DNA of 64,000 nucleotides from Phormidium tenue FACHB-1052 (GCF_014696675.1 NZ_JACJQN010000007.1:1-64000), one strand, 5' to 3'. Counted from the first letter of the stretch, positions 35,604-45,090 are shown. Numbers and translations are program-made. Notes: a model not told the origin generated them from the sequence alone.

Positions 35604-36620
35604 ATGGATTTTCAAAGCATTCAGACCAAGCTCACCAACACAGTCAACGCTCTCAGCCAAAGCGATGCCAGCGTAGAGGTTGACTGGGCCAGTGAACCGT
35701 CGCTGCCAAGCACGGCAGAGAGAGGGGCTCAGGCCAGCTTTGGCAGGCTATCGCGCTCCAGCGTAGATTTTTCTACGGCCATTGATGCCCTGCAATGGCG
35801 CTCTGAACAGGCCGGGAGAAGCAAGCTAACGGCCAACCCACCCGCTGGAGCACCGCCCATGGAAGTCTACCTCAAACGCCTGAACACCATGGCTCACAAG
35901 ATTAACCAGCTATCGTCAGAGCAGGAACGGGCGATCGCGGAAATGCAGCTAATTCAGGCTCGCTTGACCCGCACCCATCCCAGTGCCAACGCCCAGGGGC
36001 AACCGGTAGCACCGCCGTATCTCAATGTTGAGCGAGCCGTCTTAGCTTCAGCAGAGATGGATCACCAGGGCAACATCGTCCTGGCTTACCGCACCGTTGG
36101 CCCCTACCCATCCCCCGCAGGGGCTAATCCTATTGCAGCCGAGGTCAACTCCCTAGCTAGCCACCTACGCATCACCTATGGCCCTTCTAAACGTCGGGGG
36201 CGAGGCCAGTGGAGTGCTCTAGCCTCTGATCTGGTGGCCCTAGGGCAAGAGCCCTCCGAGCTAATTGCCCACCTGGGCCGCACCGTTTGGGATGCCGGTT
36301 TAGCGATCGCCCGCTTTGTAACCCCTCAGCAGGCCAAGCCCTCGGTCACCCCTAGTTCCCCCCTGGGGTATCCGAGTCGAGGCGCGTCTCTGTCTGTGGT
36401 GGATGGGGTGCTGTGGCTAGGGGGTGGCGTCATCGGTCGCCTAGCTTTGAATCTGCTATTGGCTGCTTTTCCGGCCCTTTGGTCAGTGGCGGTAGCCGCG
36501 ATTACCGCGATCACAGCCTATGCTCTCTACCAAGCCACCTTGGCCCCCCGGCTGGCGTTTGGCCCAGCCATTCGAGTGTTTTTGCTGGTTTTAGGGCTGG
36601 TTGTGGGCGGCCAGCTCTAG
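35604..36620 (+). CDS. Cyanobacterial hypothetical protein with C-terminal membrane anchor
   Basis: This 338-residue protein of no family I can name has a soluble N-terminal part. It has a helical segment near residues 85-125 (MEVYLKRLNTMAHKINQLSSEQERAIAEMQLI) that may form a coiled coil, then a conserved-looking middle (AVLASAEMDHQGNIVLAYRT). The C terminus has two or three membrane helices (LALNLLLAAFPALWSVAVAAITAITAYALY and AIRVFLLVLGLVVGG). The ATG at 35604 is chosen over an upstream in-frame start. A LexA-type box lies upstream. It may form a transcription unit with the two small genes that follow. Confidence 0.7.
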   Translation: MDFQSIQTKLTNTVNALSQSDASVEVDWASEPSLPSTAERGAQASFGRLSRSSVDFSTAIDALQWRSEQAGRSKLTANPPAGAPPMEVYLKRLNTMAHKINQLSSEQERAIAEMQLIQARLTRTHPSANAQGQPVAPPYLNVERAVLASAEMDHQGNIVLAYRTVGPYPSPAGANPIAAEVNSLASHLRITYGPSKRRGRGQWSALASDLVALGQEPSELIAHLGRTVWDAGLAIARFVTPQQAKPSVTPSSPLGYPSRGASLSVVDGVLWLGGGVIGRLALNLLLAAFPALWSVAVAAITAITAYALYQATLAPRLAFGPAIRVFLLVLGLVVGGQL

Positions 36621-36664
36621 CGCGGTGTAGCGCTATTCTTCACTGAGTTTCAAGGAGACAGCGG

Positions 36665-37078
36665 ATGGTTTCAATGCATCCCCAGGGGAAAAAAATCACT
36701 TTGGCAAACGCCAAGCCTTTTGTTGCGGGGGCAATTGTTCTGGCCATTGGGCTACTGGCCCTCGATGATCAGAGGCTAGGTAGCTGGTTGCAGGCCGCTA
36801 CCCCCCAGAGCGCTGAGGGATGCGAAAAGATTGTGCAGAGCACTGCCCAGCTGAGTCGTGAGCAGCTCGCTCAGCTGCTGGTCGTGCCCGAGCGTGATCC
36901 AAAAGAGAATGTGCGTAAGATTGTTGCCGAGCCCTACTGTAGCCTGCCCCAACTCCAGGTGCGCTCTGGGGTGATCTCAGAGCGCGAAGCATATCCGATG
37001 GCGTGGGATCCGACCGTTCAGCTAGTAATTCTGTACGAAAATGACGAGTACGCTGGCTACCGCTTTCGGTTTCAATAG
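36665..37078 (+). CDS. Exported or anchored hypothetical protein (137 aa)
   Basis: A basic N terminus and one hydrophobic helix at about residues 18-36 (FVAGAIVLAIGLLAL) anchor a soluble domain. That domain has EGCEKIVQSTAQLSREQLAQLL, VPERDPKENVRKIVAEPYC and a C-terminal WDPTVQLVILYENDEYAGYRFRF. This last pattern recurs in cyanobacterial hypothetical proteins; no function is known to me. It is preceded by an AAGGAG site and follows the previous gene by 44 bases, so co-transcription is likely. Confidence 0.7.
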   Translation: MVSMHPQGKKITLANAKPFVAGAIVLAIGLLALDDQRLGSWLQAATPQSAEGCEKIVQSTAQLSREQLAQLLVVPERDPKENVRKIVAEPYCSLPQLQVRSGVISEREAYPMAWDPTVQLVILYENDEYAGYRFRFQ

Positions 37079-37649
37079 CGCCCTGCCAATAATTGGCTGC
37101 TTTGGCTGGAGACCTCCAGTCCCCTGGGCGAGAGGTCAGGTTTCTCAGCCGTTCTCGCGCTTGGGTAGACGCTCCCTCAGCCGACTGGCCCTCGGTTTGG
37201 GTTTAGGCATGCTGCTGCTGGGTCTGGGCGGTTGCGACAGGCTGACGCCAACGGTGCCCCGTCAGATTGTGCTGAAGCAGACTTGGGAGATCGAATCGGG
37301 CGATCGCGTGGCGGGTCAATTAGTCACTGGCAGCCTGGGCGATATTTCGATTCGGCTAGAGGGTGCCAGGCTACGCGCTCCGTTTACCGGCCAGGTAGAG
37401 CTGGCGGCCCAGGGCTTCAACTGCATTTACTTTTCGACCCCAGAGGTACCGGCCTACCTGTTTCGCTACTGCGGGGTTAGCCATCCGCATTTGGGCCCGA
37501 TTGAGGCTGGAACCGTCATGGGGCGCGGGCGCTACATTCACTTTGCCACCCTGCGACGGCAGCCCGATGGCTCCTGGGCTATGGTCGAGCCCTCCGATCG
37601 CGTGCTGGAGCGATCGCTCAATCGACCGCCGCCACGCCTGCCATTCTAG
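37041..37649 (+). CDS. Putative lipoprotein (about 160-200 aa)
   Basis: A hydrophobic stretch ending LLLGLGGCDRL is a good lipobox, so the mature protein would be lipid-anchored at that Cys (residue 65 of the longest frame). The mature part is rich in beta-strands (ISIRLEGARLRAPFTGQVEL, GFNCIYFSTPEVPAYLFRYCG). The start is uncertain. The ATG at 37041 overlaps the previous gene by 38 bases and gives a long pre-sequence. TTG at 37161 would give a standard 24-residue signal. Unknown function. Confidence 0.65.
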   Translation: MTSTLATAFGFNSALPIIGCFGWRPPVPWARGQVSQPFSRLGRRSLSRLALGLGLGMLLLGLGGCDRLTPTVPRQIVLKQTWEIESGDRVAGQLVTGSLGDISIRLEGARLRAPFTGQVELAAQGFNCIYFSTPEVPAYLFRYCGVSHPHLGPIEAGTVMGRGRYIHFATLRRQPDGSWAMVEPSDRVLERSLNRPPPRLPF

Positions 37650-37728
37650 GCTCAGTCATTCCTTACTGAGTCAGAGCCTCAGTTACGCCCTCAGCCCAAC
37701 AGTCTTGGCAATTTACCCCCGCTGTCCC

Positions 37729-39795
37729 ATGAAGCTACATCCCACTCTCCTAGCCGCCAGTGCTCTGTTGGCCCTGGTTAGCCCCACTGCCGTACGGGCC
37801 GACGACGGCATTCTCAGCTTTGAGCTCTCACAGCCCCAGTGGGCCGGGCAGCCCCCTATTGCCGAAACCGTGGCCGCTGCCCCTGCGATCGATGTCACCA
37901 GTCAACCCCTGCCTATTCCGGCCCAGGCGGCCAACCCGCCCATGCGCTATCACTCTCCCCAGCAGTTGCCCGCTGGGGTGTATCGGCGCGGGGTCGCCGT
38001 TGCCCTCAACGCAAGCACGTCGGCCACAGCCCTGCTGCCCCCGGCACCGCCGTTGCCCGAGGCCTCGGTGATGGTCGCAGTGGCTCCCGCGCCAGTTGTC
38101 CCGGAGCCCGAGGCCGAACGCCCCAAAGAAACCCCGCTTTTAGCCCTCGATTTTGGTCTGGAGCCCTCAGCCGCAGTGGTTATGGCCCAGGCCCAGTTAG
38201 CTGAACCTAACGTTCCAACAAACCCGTTGCCGGGTTTGTTCGAAGGTCATTCAGACTCGCTGGTGGCCTGGGCCGTGGGCAGTGCTGAGGGCACTCGCAC
38301 CCCCAATGGTGCTATCAATTCTGCCTACTTTGGCCACACTGACCCTGGCAACCGCGTGTGGAACATGGGTACCTTTTCGTATCAGCACGGGGCCAAAACA
38401 CCGGCAGAAGCCGATCAGAAGCAGCTAGCCCGGCTTCAGAACCAGGGAGATATATTGCGAGAAAGGGCGCTTAAACACGGCCTCAATCTCACCCTTGAAG
38501 AAACCCTCAACGGGCTAGATCTGGCGAACCAGTCACCCCTGGCAGCGATTGGGCGGGTGGGCTACATTGAGCGGCTGGCCGAAGCTAAAGCTAACGGCTA
38601 TGAGGGGTCGGAAGCCATTTTGGTAGCCCGCACCCGGTCTTACATCAACCCCAACACTGGGCGCTGGAATGCTCCTGGGTTAGGCAATACAGAGCCCAGC
38701 ATTCGTCGCGATCAGCAGCGCCGCGCCCATGCTGTCGCCCTGGCGATCGCCGCCTATGAGGCCCAAAATCCTGACCTTCGTGCCCAGACTTGGGTGCTGA
38801 CCCCCGCTCCCAGGCCAACAAGCCCGGTTGCTCTAGACATTGCAGCGGCGGAACCTGTGGACGAGGTGCTCCAGATGTGGACTTCCCCCAGCGACCCTGT
38901 TGCCCAAGCTGAACCGACCAACGAGGCGATCGCCACCGCCCCTGAGCAGAACGCGCCAGGAACTGATCCCTTGGCAGCGCTGTGGCAAGTCACCGTCGAG
39001 CGCTTCACTCAGGCTGCGTTTCCGTCTGGGGGTAACACCTCCCCCCAAACGGCCTCTGTTGCTAACCTGTTGTTCAACCGAGGCGATACCCCTGCTCCCG
39101 CAGCCAATGCCGACGATAACGGCGATTTGCAACTTCTCTCAGAGGAACCATCTGACGGCAGTGCAAACCTTACCAACCCAAAAGAGCCAATGCCCCCAGA
39201 AACAGCCCCCGTTGCTGAAAGCGACAATGCCGAGGCTGTAGCAGAGGCAAGGTCGCTGGCGATCGCACCCCCAGCCCATGAGGTAGAGGTGGAGCCCGCT
39301 GCGATTCCGGATCGGCTCGCGCCCTCCGCCTGGGCCAATGCCAAAGAAGGCAGCCAACCCGTTACTGCTCCAGTGACGACGATATCCCCGATACCTGGAG
39401 CATTTCCTGACAGCACCATCTATCGGCCCCAACCCAGTGCCCCAGCGCCCGAAGCCCCGGAAGCAGTCATGTCTCAAGAAGAGGCTGGGGTTTTAACTAA
39501 CCCATTGCCGACTTTAGCTCCCAGCCCAGAGGCTGCTGAGCCAGGAACCACCCATGTCGTTCCAGCCGCCGCACCCCAGGCATCCCCCTTAGAGATCCCC
39601 AGCCCGACTGACTTAACAACTGCCCCAGCGCAGGAGGAACCCCTGGGATTTGAACAGGTTAGCACCGACGATCTATCGGTTGAGACAGTTCCAGCGCAGG
39701 TGAAACGCGCAGGAGAAGAAGCGATCGCTCCACCAATGCCACCGAGTCAGGTCATCACCCCAGATGCGGCCAGAGAGGGTGCATCGGTACAGTAG
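37729..39795 (+). CDS. Secreted Pro/Ala-rich hypothetical protein (688 aa)
   Basis: A clear signal peptide (MKLHPTLLAASALLALVSPTAVRA) is followed by a Pro/Ala/Glu-rich segment. A conserved-looking globular domain sits at about residues 165-330: GHSDSLVAWAVGSAEGTRTPNGA, AYFGHTDPGN, WNMGTFSYQHG, GYEGSEAILVARTRSYINPNTGRWNAPGLG. The remaining 350 residues are acidic and Pro/Ala/Thr-rich, probably disordered. The domain may be peptidoglycan- or polysaccharide-associated, but I cannot name it. The ATG at 37729 is chosen for its signal peptide. Confidence 0.75.
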   Translation: MKLHPTLLAASALLALVSPTAVRADDGILSFELSQPQWAGQPPIAETVAAAPAIDVTSQPLPIPAQAANPPMRYHSPQQLPAGVYRRGVAVALNASTSATALLPPAPPLPEASVMVAVAPAPVVPEPEAERPKETPLLALDFGLEPSAAVVMAQAQLAEPNVPTNPLPGLFEGHSDSLVAWAVGSAEGTRTPNGAINSAYFGHTDPGNRVWNMGTFSYQHGAKTPAEADQKQLARLQNQGDILRERALKHGLNLTLEETLNGLDLANQSPLAAIGRVGYIERLAEAKANGYEGSEAILVARTRSYINPNTGRWNAPGLGNTEPSIRRDQQRRAHAVALAIAAYEAQNPDLRAQTWVLTPAPRPTSPVALDIAAAEPVDEVLQMWTSPSDPVAQAEPTNEAIATAPEQNAPGTDPLAALWQVTVERFTQAAFPSGGNTSPQTASVANLLFNRGDTPAPAANADDNGDLQLLSEEPSDGSANLTNPKEPMPPETAPVAESDNAEAVAEARSLAIAPPAHEVEVEPAAIPDRLAPSAWANAKEGSQPVTAPVTTISPIPGAFPDSTIYRPQPSAPAPEAPEAVMSQEEAGVLTNPLPTLAPSPEAAEPGTTHVVPAAAPQASPLEIPSPTDLTTAPAQEEPLGFEQVSTDDLSVETVPAQVKRAGEEAIAPPMPPSQVITPDAAREGASVQ

Positions 39796-40172
39796 CCTTC
39801 AGACCACCTAGGTTAACCACCACAGCCCGAGTTATAGCGTCACCCAGCATCATCGCCGGTGTCAGAGTTGCCTGCAAAGCTCTGCGGGGAAACAGATACA
39901 ATTGCCCAAAAGAGGCGATCGCGCGCGCACTAACTGGCGAAATCAGACGATAACAGCACGAATGAAAACGCGACGAAACACTTTTTTAGCAGCGTTCTAG
40001 TCCTTAGCAAACCCTTTTTCAGCATCACCAGTTCTTAACCGGTTAGATTTAGACAAACCAGTGGCATGGTAAAGCCTCCCATAAAGATTAATAGGTTGAT
40101 CTTAAGAAATGCCCCCTGCGTCTTGCCTCACGCCTAGCATAGGGTAATCCTGATCGTTAACTTGCCAGGCCC
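39796..40172. other. 377-base intergenic region
   Basis: No gene is seen. The first half is GC-rich with a HIP1 cluster near 39915. The second half (39960-40120) is AT-rich and probably contains the promoter of the gene at 40173. No stable hairpin with a T-run and no tRNA-like fold was found. Confidence 0.4.
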
Positions 40173-41378
40173 ATGCCGGAGCCCGACACCCACGCCTTAT
40201 TCAACGACCTTTCTGCCCTAGACATACAAAGCGGCAGTGAGGCCGTTGATAGCCGCCTCAATGTCGCCCAAATGCTGTCTCTAATCGATAGCATTTTGCC
40301 CTTTGAAGCCTGCCTTTACCACGAAATTATTCCGCTCTCGGTAGAGTCAAGTTGCCTACACCTCGGGGTAGTCAACCCGTCTGACACTGTTGCTACAGAA
40401 TACGCCCGCAAGCAAGTCTCATTCATTCACTGCTCGGTGAAGTCATGGCCTGTGACCTCTGACTGGCAGCGCAAGATGCTTTCCAAGTATCTAAGCTATG
40501 CCTCTCGTCAAAAGGCTCGGCCTCAGCCACAGATTGAGGCACCACCCCAGACCCAAAACCAGGGTGATGAGTTTCTGACCTTTATCGTTGACAGCCCCGA
40601 AGATCTGCGCGGCGATCGCCCTTTTGAGCCGGTCTCTGACCATCGCCCCGCTCCGACCCCCAACCTGCCCACAGATCCTCCACCGCTATCGGTAGACCTA
40701 CCTCGCCCCGTAGAACCACCTCCCGCAGTTGAGCCAGAACCTCAGCCACTCGCCCTTACCCTCGATCCCATCCTCAGCCAGGTGCCCCTCGATCAGCTAC
40801 ATCGATTGTCGCCCCCCAAACTCACCCAGGCACTGCTTTATCAGGTGTTAACCGAGGGTATTGGGCGTCTATATCTAGAACGACGACCCGATCACGGCCA
40901 AGTACTTTGGAGCAGAGACGGCGTAGTCCAAGCTGCCCTCAAAAACTTGAGCCTCGACCAGGTTCAAAGCGTCATCAACGAGCTCAAGCGGCTGACGCAC
41001 CTGCCCCTACTGCCCACTGCTCAGCCAAAACAGGCCGACATTGAGCGGCTGTACAAAGGCGAGCGCGTGCTGCTGCGCCTGCGGCTGATGGCAGGCTCCC
41101 ACGGCGAAGAAGCCACTCTTCAAGTGCTGCGAGGAGCGGCGCTGAAATTTTATCAACAGCAGCAAATCAAACAGATGGGAGAAGATGCCCTCGGCGTCGC
41201 CCAAACCCTGCAAAAACGGATTTACGAGATTCGCCAGCGGGCTCGCCAGTCGCTTATCATCGAACCCCCCTCAGCACGGACACTAGAGGCCCTGAGCCAG
41301 CTGCTCAGAATGATGGAAGAACAGCTAGAGCAAATTATGCAAGCGTCTGTCGAACCAAGCAGCGAGAAACTGCCCTGA
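40173..41378 (+). CDS. PilB/GspE-related protein without the ATPase core
   Basis: In this 401-residue protein, residues about 25-110 (MLSLIDSILPFEACLYHEIIPL, LHLGVVNPSDTVATEYARKQ) look like the MshEN domain of type II secretion/type IV pilus ATPases, a known cyclic-di-GMP-binding module. After a Pro-rich linker, residues about 215-330 (LTQALLYQVLTEGIGRLYLER, RDGVVQAALKNLS, KGERVLLRLRLMAGSHGEEATLQVLRG) resemble the N2 domain of PilB. No Walker A or B follows; a coiled-coil tail ends the protein. It may modulate pili or bind nucleotide; this is inference. Confidence 0.7.
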   Translation: MPEPDTHALFNDLSALDIQSGSEAVDSRLNVAQMLSLIDSILPFEACLYHEIIPLSVESSCLHLGVVNPSDTVATEYARKQVSFIHCSVKSWPVTSDWQRKMLSKYLSYASRQKARPQPQIEAPPQTQNQGDEFLTFIVDSPEDLRGDRPFEPVSDHRPAPTPNLPTDPPPLSVDLPRPVEPPPAVEPEPQPLALTLDPILSQVPLDQLHRLSPPKLTQALLYQVLTEGIGRLYLERRPDHGQVLWSRDGVVQAALKNLSLDQVQSVINELKRLTHLPLLPTAQPKQADIERLYKGERVLLRLRLMAGSHGEEATLQVLRGAALKFYQQQQIKQMGEDALGVAQTLQKRIYEIRQRARQSLIIEPPSARTLEALSQLLRMMEEQLEQIMQASVEPSSEKLP

Positions 41379-41506
41379 GCAAACGAGCCGGTGCTATGAC
41401 AAACAGGCCGCATCCCAGGAGAAAACGGCGTTTACCGTACCTAACCAGGTAATACAGCTAGGCCGCAGAAATCATTTCACAGCTTAGCTGTAGTCTACCT
41501 ACGACC

Positions 41507-42031
41507 TTAACGCTCCGACTTAGCACCCCAAGCGCTAGTCATACGACCAAAGTTAAGCCGAAACTCGTCAAGGCCCAGCCGGGTGCCGGGGCGTTCTTCA
41601 TCCCAAGAAGCCGATAGTACACCGTAGGTAAGACCCACGACCCCCAGGCCAAAGCAGCCTAAGGTGATCAGCAGCACAAAGTAAGAGGGCAACTCCACCA
41701 CCTGATTTACCACCAGATAGTAGCTAACGAAAAATGTTAGTATTCCTAACCCAGTTGGGACGCCGGAGAAGGCTAGCATGCGCCGCAGCATGCGATCGCT
41801 CACCACTTCAGGGATAGCGGTTGCTGCCCTAGCCGACGACTTACCGCCACTTTTCTTTTTGGAAACCACTCCGGGCTTAGGAGGAACAGTTTTTTTAGCA
41901 GCGGTCGATTTCTGAGCGGTGTTTTTAGCAGAAGATGGCTTAGCTTTAGCCTGTTTGGGTTCTTCGGCAGGCTTGGCAGCGCTCTTACGGGGTTCAAAGG
42001 GCAGGCGCTTGCGAGACGAATCAGGGGCCAT
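41507..42031 (-). CDS. PAM68-family photosystem assembly protein
   Basis: This 174-residue protein has a Lys/Ala/Pro-rich soluble N terminus of about 90 residues (many KK and AAK motifs). A segment IPEVVSDRMLRRMLAFSGVPTGLGILTFFVSYYLV follows, with two transmembrane helices and the closing SASWDEERPGTRLGLDEF. This is the PAM68 (DUF3464, Sll0933) pattern; PAM68 helps early photosystem II assembly at the CP47 and ribosome interface. The ATG at 42031 gives MAPDSSRKRLPFEPRK, the conserved N terminus. Placement beside rpsO is, as I recall, common in cyanobacteria. Confidence 0.92.
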   Translation of the reverse strand: MAPDSSRKRLPFEPRKSAAKPAEEPKQAKAKPSSAKNTAQKSTAAKKTVPPKPGVVSKKKSGGKSSARAATAIPEVVSDRMLRRMLAFSGVPTGLGILTFFVSYYLVVNQVVELPSYFVLLITLGCFGLGVVGLTYGVLSASWDEERPGTRLGLDEFRLNFGRMTSAWGAKSER

Positions 42032-42209
42032 AGCGCTAGACAACAACAACTGACAATGGGGAAACCAGACTGCAATTGCTAGATTATCCAGCCTGGATGC
42101 GCAGCCTGTAAAAATGACCGATGGGCTTGACGTGGGCTAATTGCTGCAACCACTAGCTCAGATCAGCCCATCCCAGTCTACGCATAGCTTTAGTTTTGGC
42201 AGACCAACC

Positions 42210-42479
42210 CTAGCCGCGAATGCCAAGCTTTTGAATCAGCGCCCGATAGCGCTCAGAGTCTTGCTTTTGCAGATAGGCCATGAGGCGCTTGCGGTGACCA
42301 ATCATCTTGAGCAGGCCACGGCGAGACGAGTAGTCTTTTTTGTTCTTTTGCAGGTGGGCACTTAGCTGATTGATGCGATCGGTGAGCATAGCAATCTGCA
42401 GATCGGCGGAGCCGGTGTCGGTTTCGTGCACCTGATAGTCGGAAATAAGTTCCTGCTTACGCGCTTGCAACAGAGTCAT
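42210..42479 (-). CDS. rpsO: 30S ribosomal protein S15
   Basis: This 89-residue primary 16S rRNA-binding protein has its hallmarks intact: HETDTGSADLQIAMLTDRINQLSAHL, KKDYSSRRGLLKMIGHRKRLMAYL and the C-terminal YRALIQKLGIRG. It lies between PAM68 (downstream) and ruvA (upstream) on the same strand, with gaps of 178 and 92 bases. Confidence 0.98.
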   Translation of the reverse strand: MTLLQARKQELISDYQVHETDTGSADLQIAMLTDRINQLSAHLQKNKKDYSSRRGLLKMIGHRKRLMAYLQKQDSERYRALIQKLGIRG

Positions 42480-42571
42480 GGGACAGACAGCTTCTCTAGA
42501 AGAATAATTTTGAGCCAGGATTTTTCACTATAGCATAGGGGCTGCGGCACCCATCTTGTCTCAGCGGAGGA

Positions 42572-43198
42572 TTACTGACTGAGCCAGGCGATCGCCTCGC
42601 GCACCCAACTTTCTGGATCCGCTGTCTTTTGCAAAGTTGAGCTACGCCCTACCGCCTGAAGCGCCTTGAGAATCTCGCTCTGGCTATAGCCTAGGGCGCT
42701 CAGGGTTGCCTCAACCTCTTCGTAGAGGGTTGGTACTGGTCCAGCATCAGGCACCAGGCCCACCCCCGACTGAGTTTGCCAGTCTTGCAGCTTGGTTTTA
42801 AGCTCTAGCACCAGCCGTTCGGCGGTTTTGTTGCCTACCCCTGGGGTACGCGACAGTAGACGGGTGTTACCACTAACGACCGCCTGGGTCAGCTCAGCCT
42901 CGCCTAGAGTATCGATCAAGGCCAGCGCCATCTGGGGACCGATGCCGCTAACACTGATCAGCAGACGAAACAGGTCGCGCTCCTGGCGTTGACCAAAGCC
43001 AAACAATACCGCCTGGTCTTCGCGAAAGTAGAGGTGGCTAAAGAGCTGCACCACCTCCCCTAGGGGAGGCAGCAGCGATAGATGACGGGCGGGCACCTGC
43101 ATGTCATAGCCCACCTGATTGACGTCTAAGGTAACGATGATTTTGTGGCTACCGGGCTTTTGAATATCGGCCAGCACCCCTTTGAGATAGCTGATCAT
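42572..43198 (-). CDS. ruvA: Holliday junction helicase subunit RuvA
   Basis: This 208-residue DNA-junction-binding tetramer subunit directs RuvB to Holliday junctions. An OB-fold N domain ([12 protein letters not shown]) is followed by two HhH motifs (LLISVSGIGPQMALALI and LLSRTPGVGNKTAERLVLELK) and a C-terminal UBA-like RuvB-binding domain (EEVEATLSALGYSQSEILKAL). Its ATG overlaps the stop of the upstream coiled-coil gene (ATGA), so translation is probably coupled. Confidence 0.97.
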   Translation of the reverse strand: MISYLKGVLADIQKPGSHKIIVTLDVNQVGYDMQVPARHLSLLPPLGEVVQLFSHLYFREDQAVLFGFGQRQERDLFRLLISVSGIGPQMALALIDTLGEAELTQAVVSGNTRLLSRTPGVGNKTAERLVLELKTKLQDWQTQSGVGLVPDAGPVPTLYEEVEATLSALGYSQSEILKALQAVGRSSTLQKTADPESWVREAIAWLSQ

Positions 43199-44019
43199 GC
43201 CAAGGGATCAGGCTTTTGCGGTGGACGAGGGCGACTTGTAGGGCGATCGCTTCCCGCATCGGCACGGGGGTCAGATAGCACCGCACTGGGCGACGCACCC
43301 TTACTCGATTTAGGTCGCTGAGTTGGAGCAGGTGCTGGGGCTTCTTTCACCGGTTGAAGGTGGCTGCGCCCGTTTTGGATAATCCGCAACATCTGCGAGA
43401 GCTGCTGCTCGACGCTAGAGAGCACCTGATCGGCGTAGCCATCGGCCTCCTGCTGAATCATGTCTTGCTCGTCTAAAGCCTTTTGGCGCAGGGACTCCCA
43501 CTCACGCTGGGCCTGAACCTGCATTTGCTCAATGTCACTCATCACCTGGGTACGCAGGCTATCGCAGTCTTGCTGGGCCTGGGTTTTGAGTTGTTGGGCC
43601 ATGTGCTCAGCCTGGCGCACAATGCCCAGTTCATCGAGCATTTGGGCCGCCTGCTGCTCGGCAGCAGCGATCAGTTCTTGGGCATAGCGCTCAGCTTCGG
43701 CAAGCAGGCTGTTGCGCTGCTGCAAAATTTGCACCGCCTGGCGGAAGGCCGGTGGCAGATTGAGGCGAATCGCGTCGAGTTGGTCAAGCAACTGATCCTC
43801 ATCGACCAGGGTACGGCCACTGAAGGGCACCCGAGGACTAGCCAAAATCAGCTCTTCAAGCTTATTCAGCTCCTGTTGAATATCGATGTCGCCGGGGTTA
43901 GGCAGACCCGAGTTTGTTTCCGCCGCCTCTACAGACAATCCATTGGCTTGGGTACCGGCACTGCGGGACTGGGCGCTGCGGTGTTGGGCATTAAGGCGGG
44001 CGGGGTCTGGGCGTAGCAT
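43195..44019 (-). CDS. Coiled-coil protein, DivIVA-like
   Basis: In this 274-residue cytosolic protein, a conserved start ([42 protein letters not shown]) precedes about 120 residues of coiled coil ([29 protein letters not shown]...). Then comes a basic/Pro-rich tail. Cyanobacterial relatives between coaD and ruvA are often annotated as DivIVA-like or as ATP synthase b subunit, the latter wrongly. A role in cell-shape or membrane organisation is a guess. The annotated start overlaps coaD by 91 bases; a later TTG (43938) would nearly remove the overlap. Confidence 0.75.
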   Translation of the reverse strand: MLRPDPARLNAQHRSAQSRSAGTQANGLSVEAAETNSGLPNPGDIDIQQELNKLEELILASPRVPFSGRTLVDEDQLLDQLDAIRLNLPPAFRQAVQILQQRNSLLAEAERYAQELIAAAEQQAAQMLDELGIVRQAEHMAQQLKTQAQQDCDSLRTQVMSDIEQMQVQAQREWESLRQKALDEQDMIQQEADGYADQVLSSVEQQLSQMLRIIQNGRSHLQPVKEAPAPAPTQRPKSSKGASPSAVLSDPRADAGSDRPTSRPRPPQKPDPLA

Positions 44020-44480
44020 TGGTAAATGTCTCGCGCTACATGGTGGGGAACAAGGTGGTCGATGGGGCCGCCAAAGCGAGCGATTTCTTTGACCAGGCTG
44101 CTGCTAAGAAAGCTGTACTCGGTAGAGGTTGACAGAAAAAGAGTTTCGATATCGTCAGCCAAGGTCTTATTAGTATGCGCCATTTGCAGCTCTTTTTCGA
44201 AATCGGAGAGCACGCGCAGCCCTCGCAGCAAGACCTGGGCATGGCGCTGCCTGGCATAGTTGATGGTGAGACCGTCGTAATGGTCAATGTCAATATTGTT
44301 GAGATGCCCCACCGATCGCTCAATTTGCCCAATGCGCTCGTCGGTGGAAAACATGGGCACCTTGTTGGGGTTGCTAGACACCAGCACAATCACCCGCTCA
44401 AACAATCGACTGCCGCGGGTAATGATGTCTAAATGGCCCAAAGTAATGGGGTCAAAACTGCCGGGATAGATGGCAATCAA
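43929..44480 (-). CDS. coaD: Phosphopantetheine adenylyltransferase
   Basis: CoaD makes dephospho-CoA from 4'-phosphopantetheine and ATP. The nucleotidyltransferase start [20 protein letters not shown] with TxGH, the [21 protein letters not shown] substrate loop and [14 protein letters not shown] are typical. At 183 residues it is about 20 longer than usual. The extra C terminus ([20 protein letters not shown]...) is encoded in the 91-base overlap with the next gene. Confidence 0.96.
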   Translation of the reverse strand: MIAIYPGSFDPITLGHLDIITRGSRLFERVIVLVSSNPNKVPMFSTDERIGQIERSVGHLNNIDIDHYDGLTINYARQRHAQVLLRGLRVLSDFEKELQMAHTNKTLADDIETLFLSTSTEYSFLSSSLVKEIARFGGPIDHLVPHHVARDIYQCYAQTPPALMPNTAAPSPAVPVPKPMDCL

Positions 44481-44557
44481 AACTGCTTAGTCAGTATTCC
44501 AGGATTAATGTGGCGATTATAGCTAACTTCTGGCCATTAAGGCCCAGACTCGCGTTT

Positions 44558-45090
44558 CTATAGGATGGGATGGTGGGCCAGAGAGGGCAGGCGCTTACGG
44601 TAGACGCGATCGCACCGAGCCGTCTCAACCCCAGTGGCAGCTTCATAACCGCTGGCTTCGTACAGCCCTACCGCCTCCTTTAGCACCGAGGCCGTTTCTA
44701 ACCAAATATCGGCGAAACCGCGCTGCTGAATGGCAGATTCTAACGTGTTGAGCAGGTAGCGCCCCAGCCCTTGCCCGCGCGTCTGAGGCAGCAGATACAT
44801 CTTGCGCAGCTCCACTGCGCTATCCCCGCGCTGGGTAGGACGATAGCCAGCGGTACCGACCAGCACGCCGTCAAGCTCTACTACCCAAAATTCGCCGCCC
44901 GTCTTCCAATAGCACCCTTCTACTAGCACCCTTCTACCTCTAGGGCATCGCGATCGCTATCGGTCGGTTCACAAGTGAGGCGATATTCCTGCAGCACCTC
45001 GCCAATGATGGCAACGGCGGCGGCGCGATCGCTCGGCTGCCAGCTGCGAATTAAATAAGGACCAAAGGTGCTGCGGTGGTCTAGCGGCAT
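44558..45090 (-). pseudogene. GNAT acetyltransferase gene disrupted by a 14-bp tandem duplication
   Basis: The minus strand from ATG 45090 reads MPLDHRSTFGPYLIRSWQPS and continues to ALEVEGC, then hits TAG (44925-44923). In another frame, from about 44929, the protein continues VEGCYWKTGGEFWVVELDGV, LVGTAGYRP and LPQTRGQGLGRYLLNTLE (the acetyl-CoA loop) to 44558. At the junction, TAGCACCCTTCTAC occurs twice in tandem (44910-44923 and 44924-44937 on the plus strand). Removing one copy joins both halves into one 172-residue GNAT protein. A shorter product from an internal GTG might still be made but would lack the first 55 residues. Confidence 0.88.
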
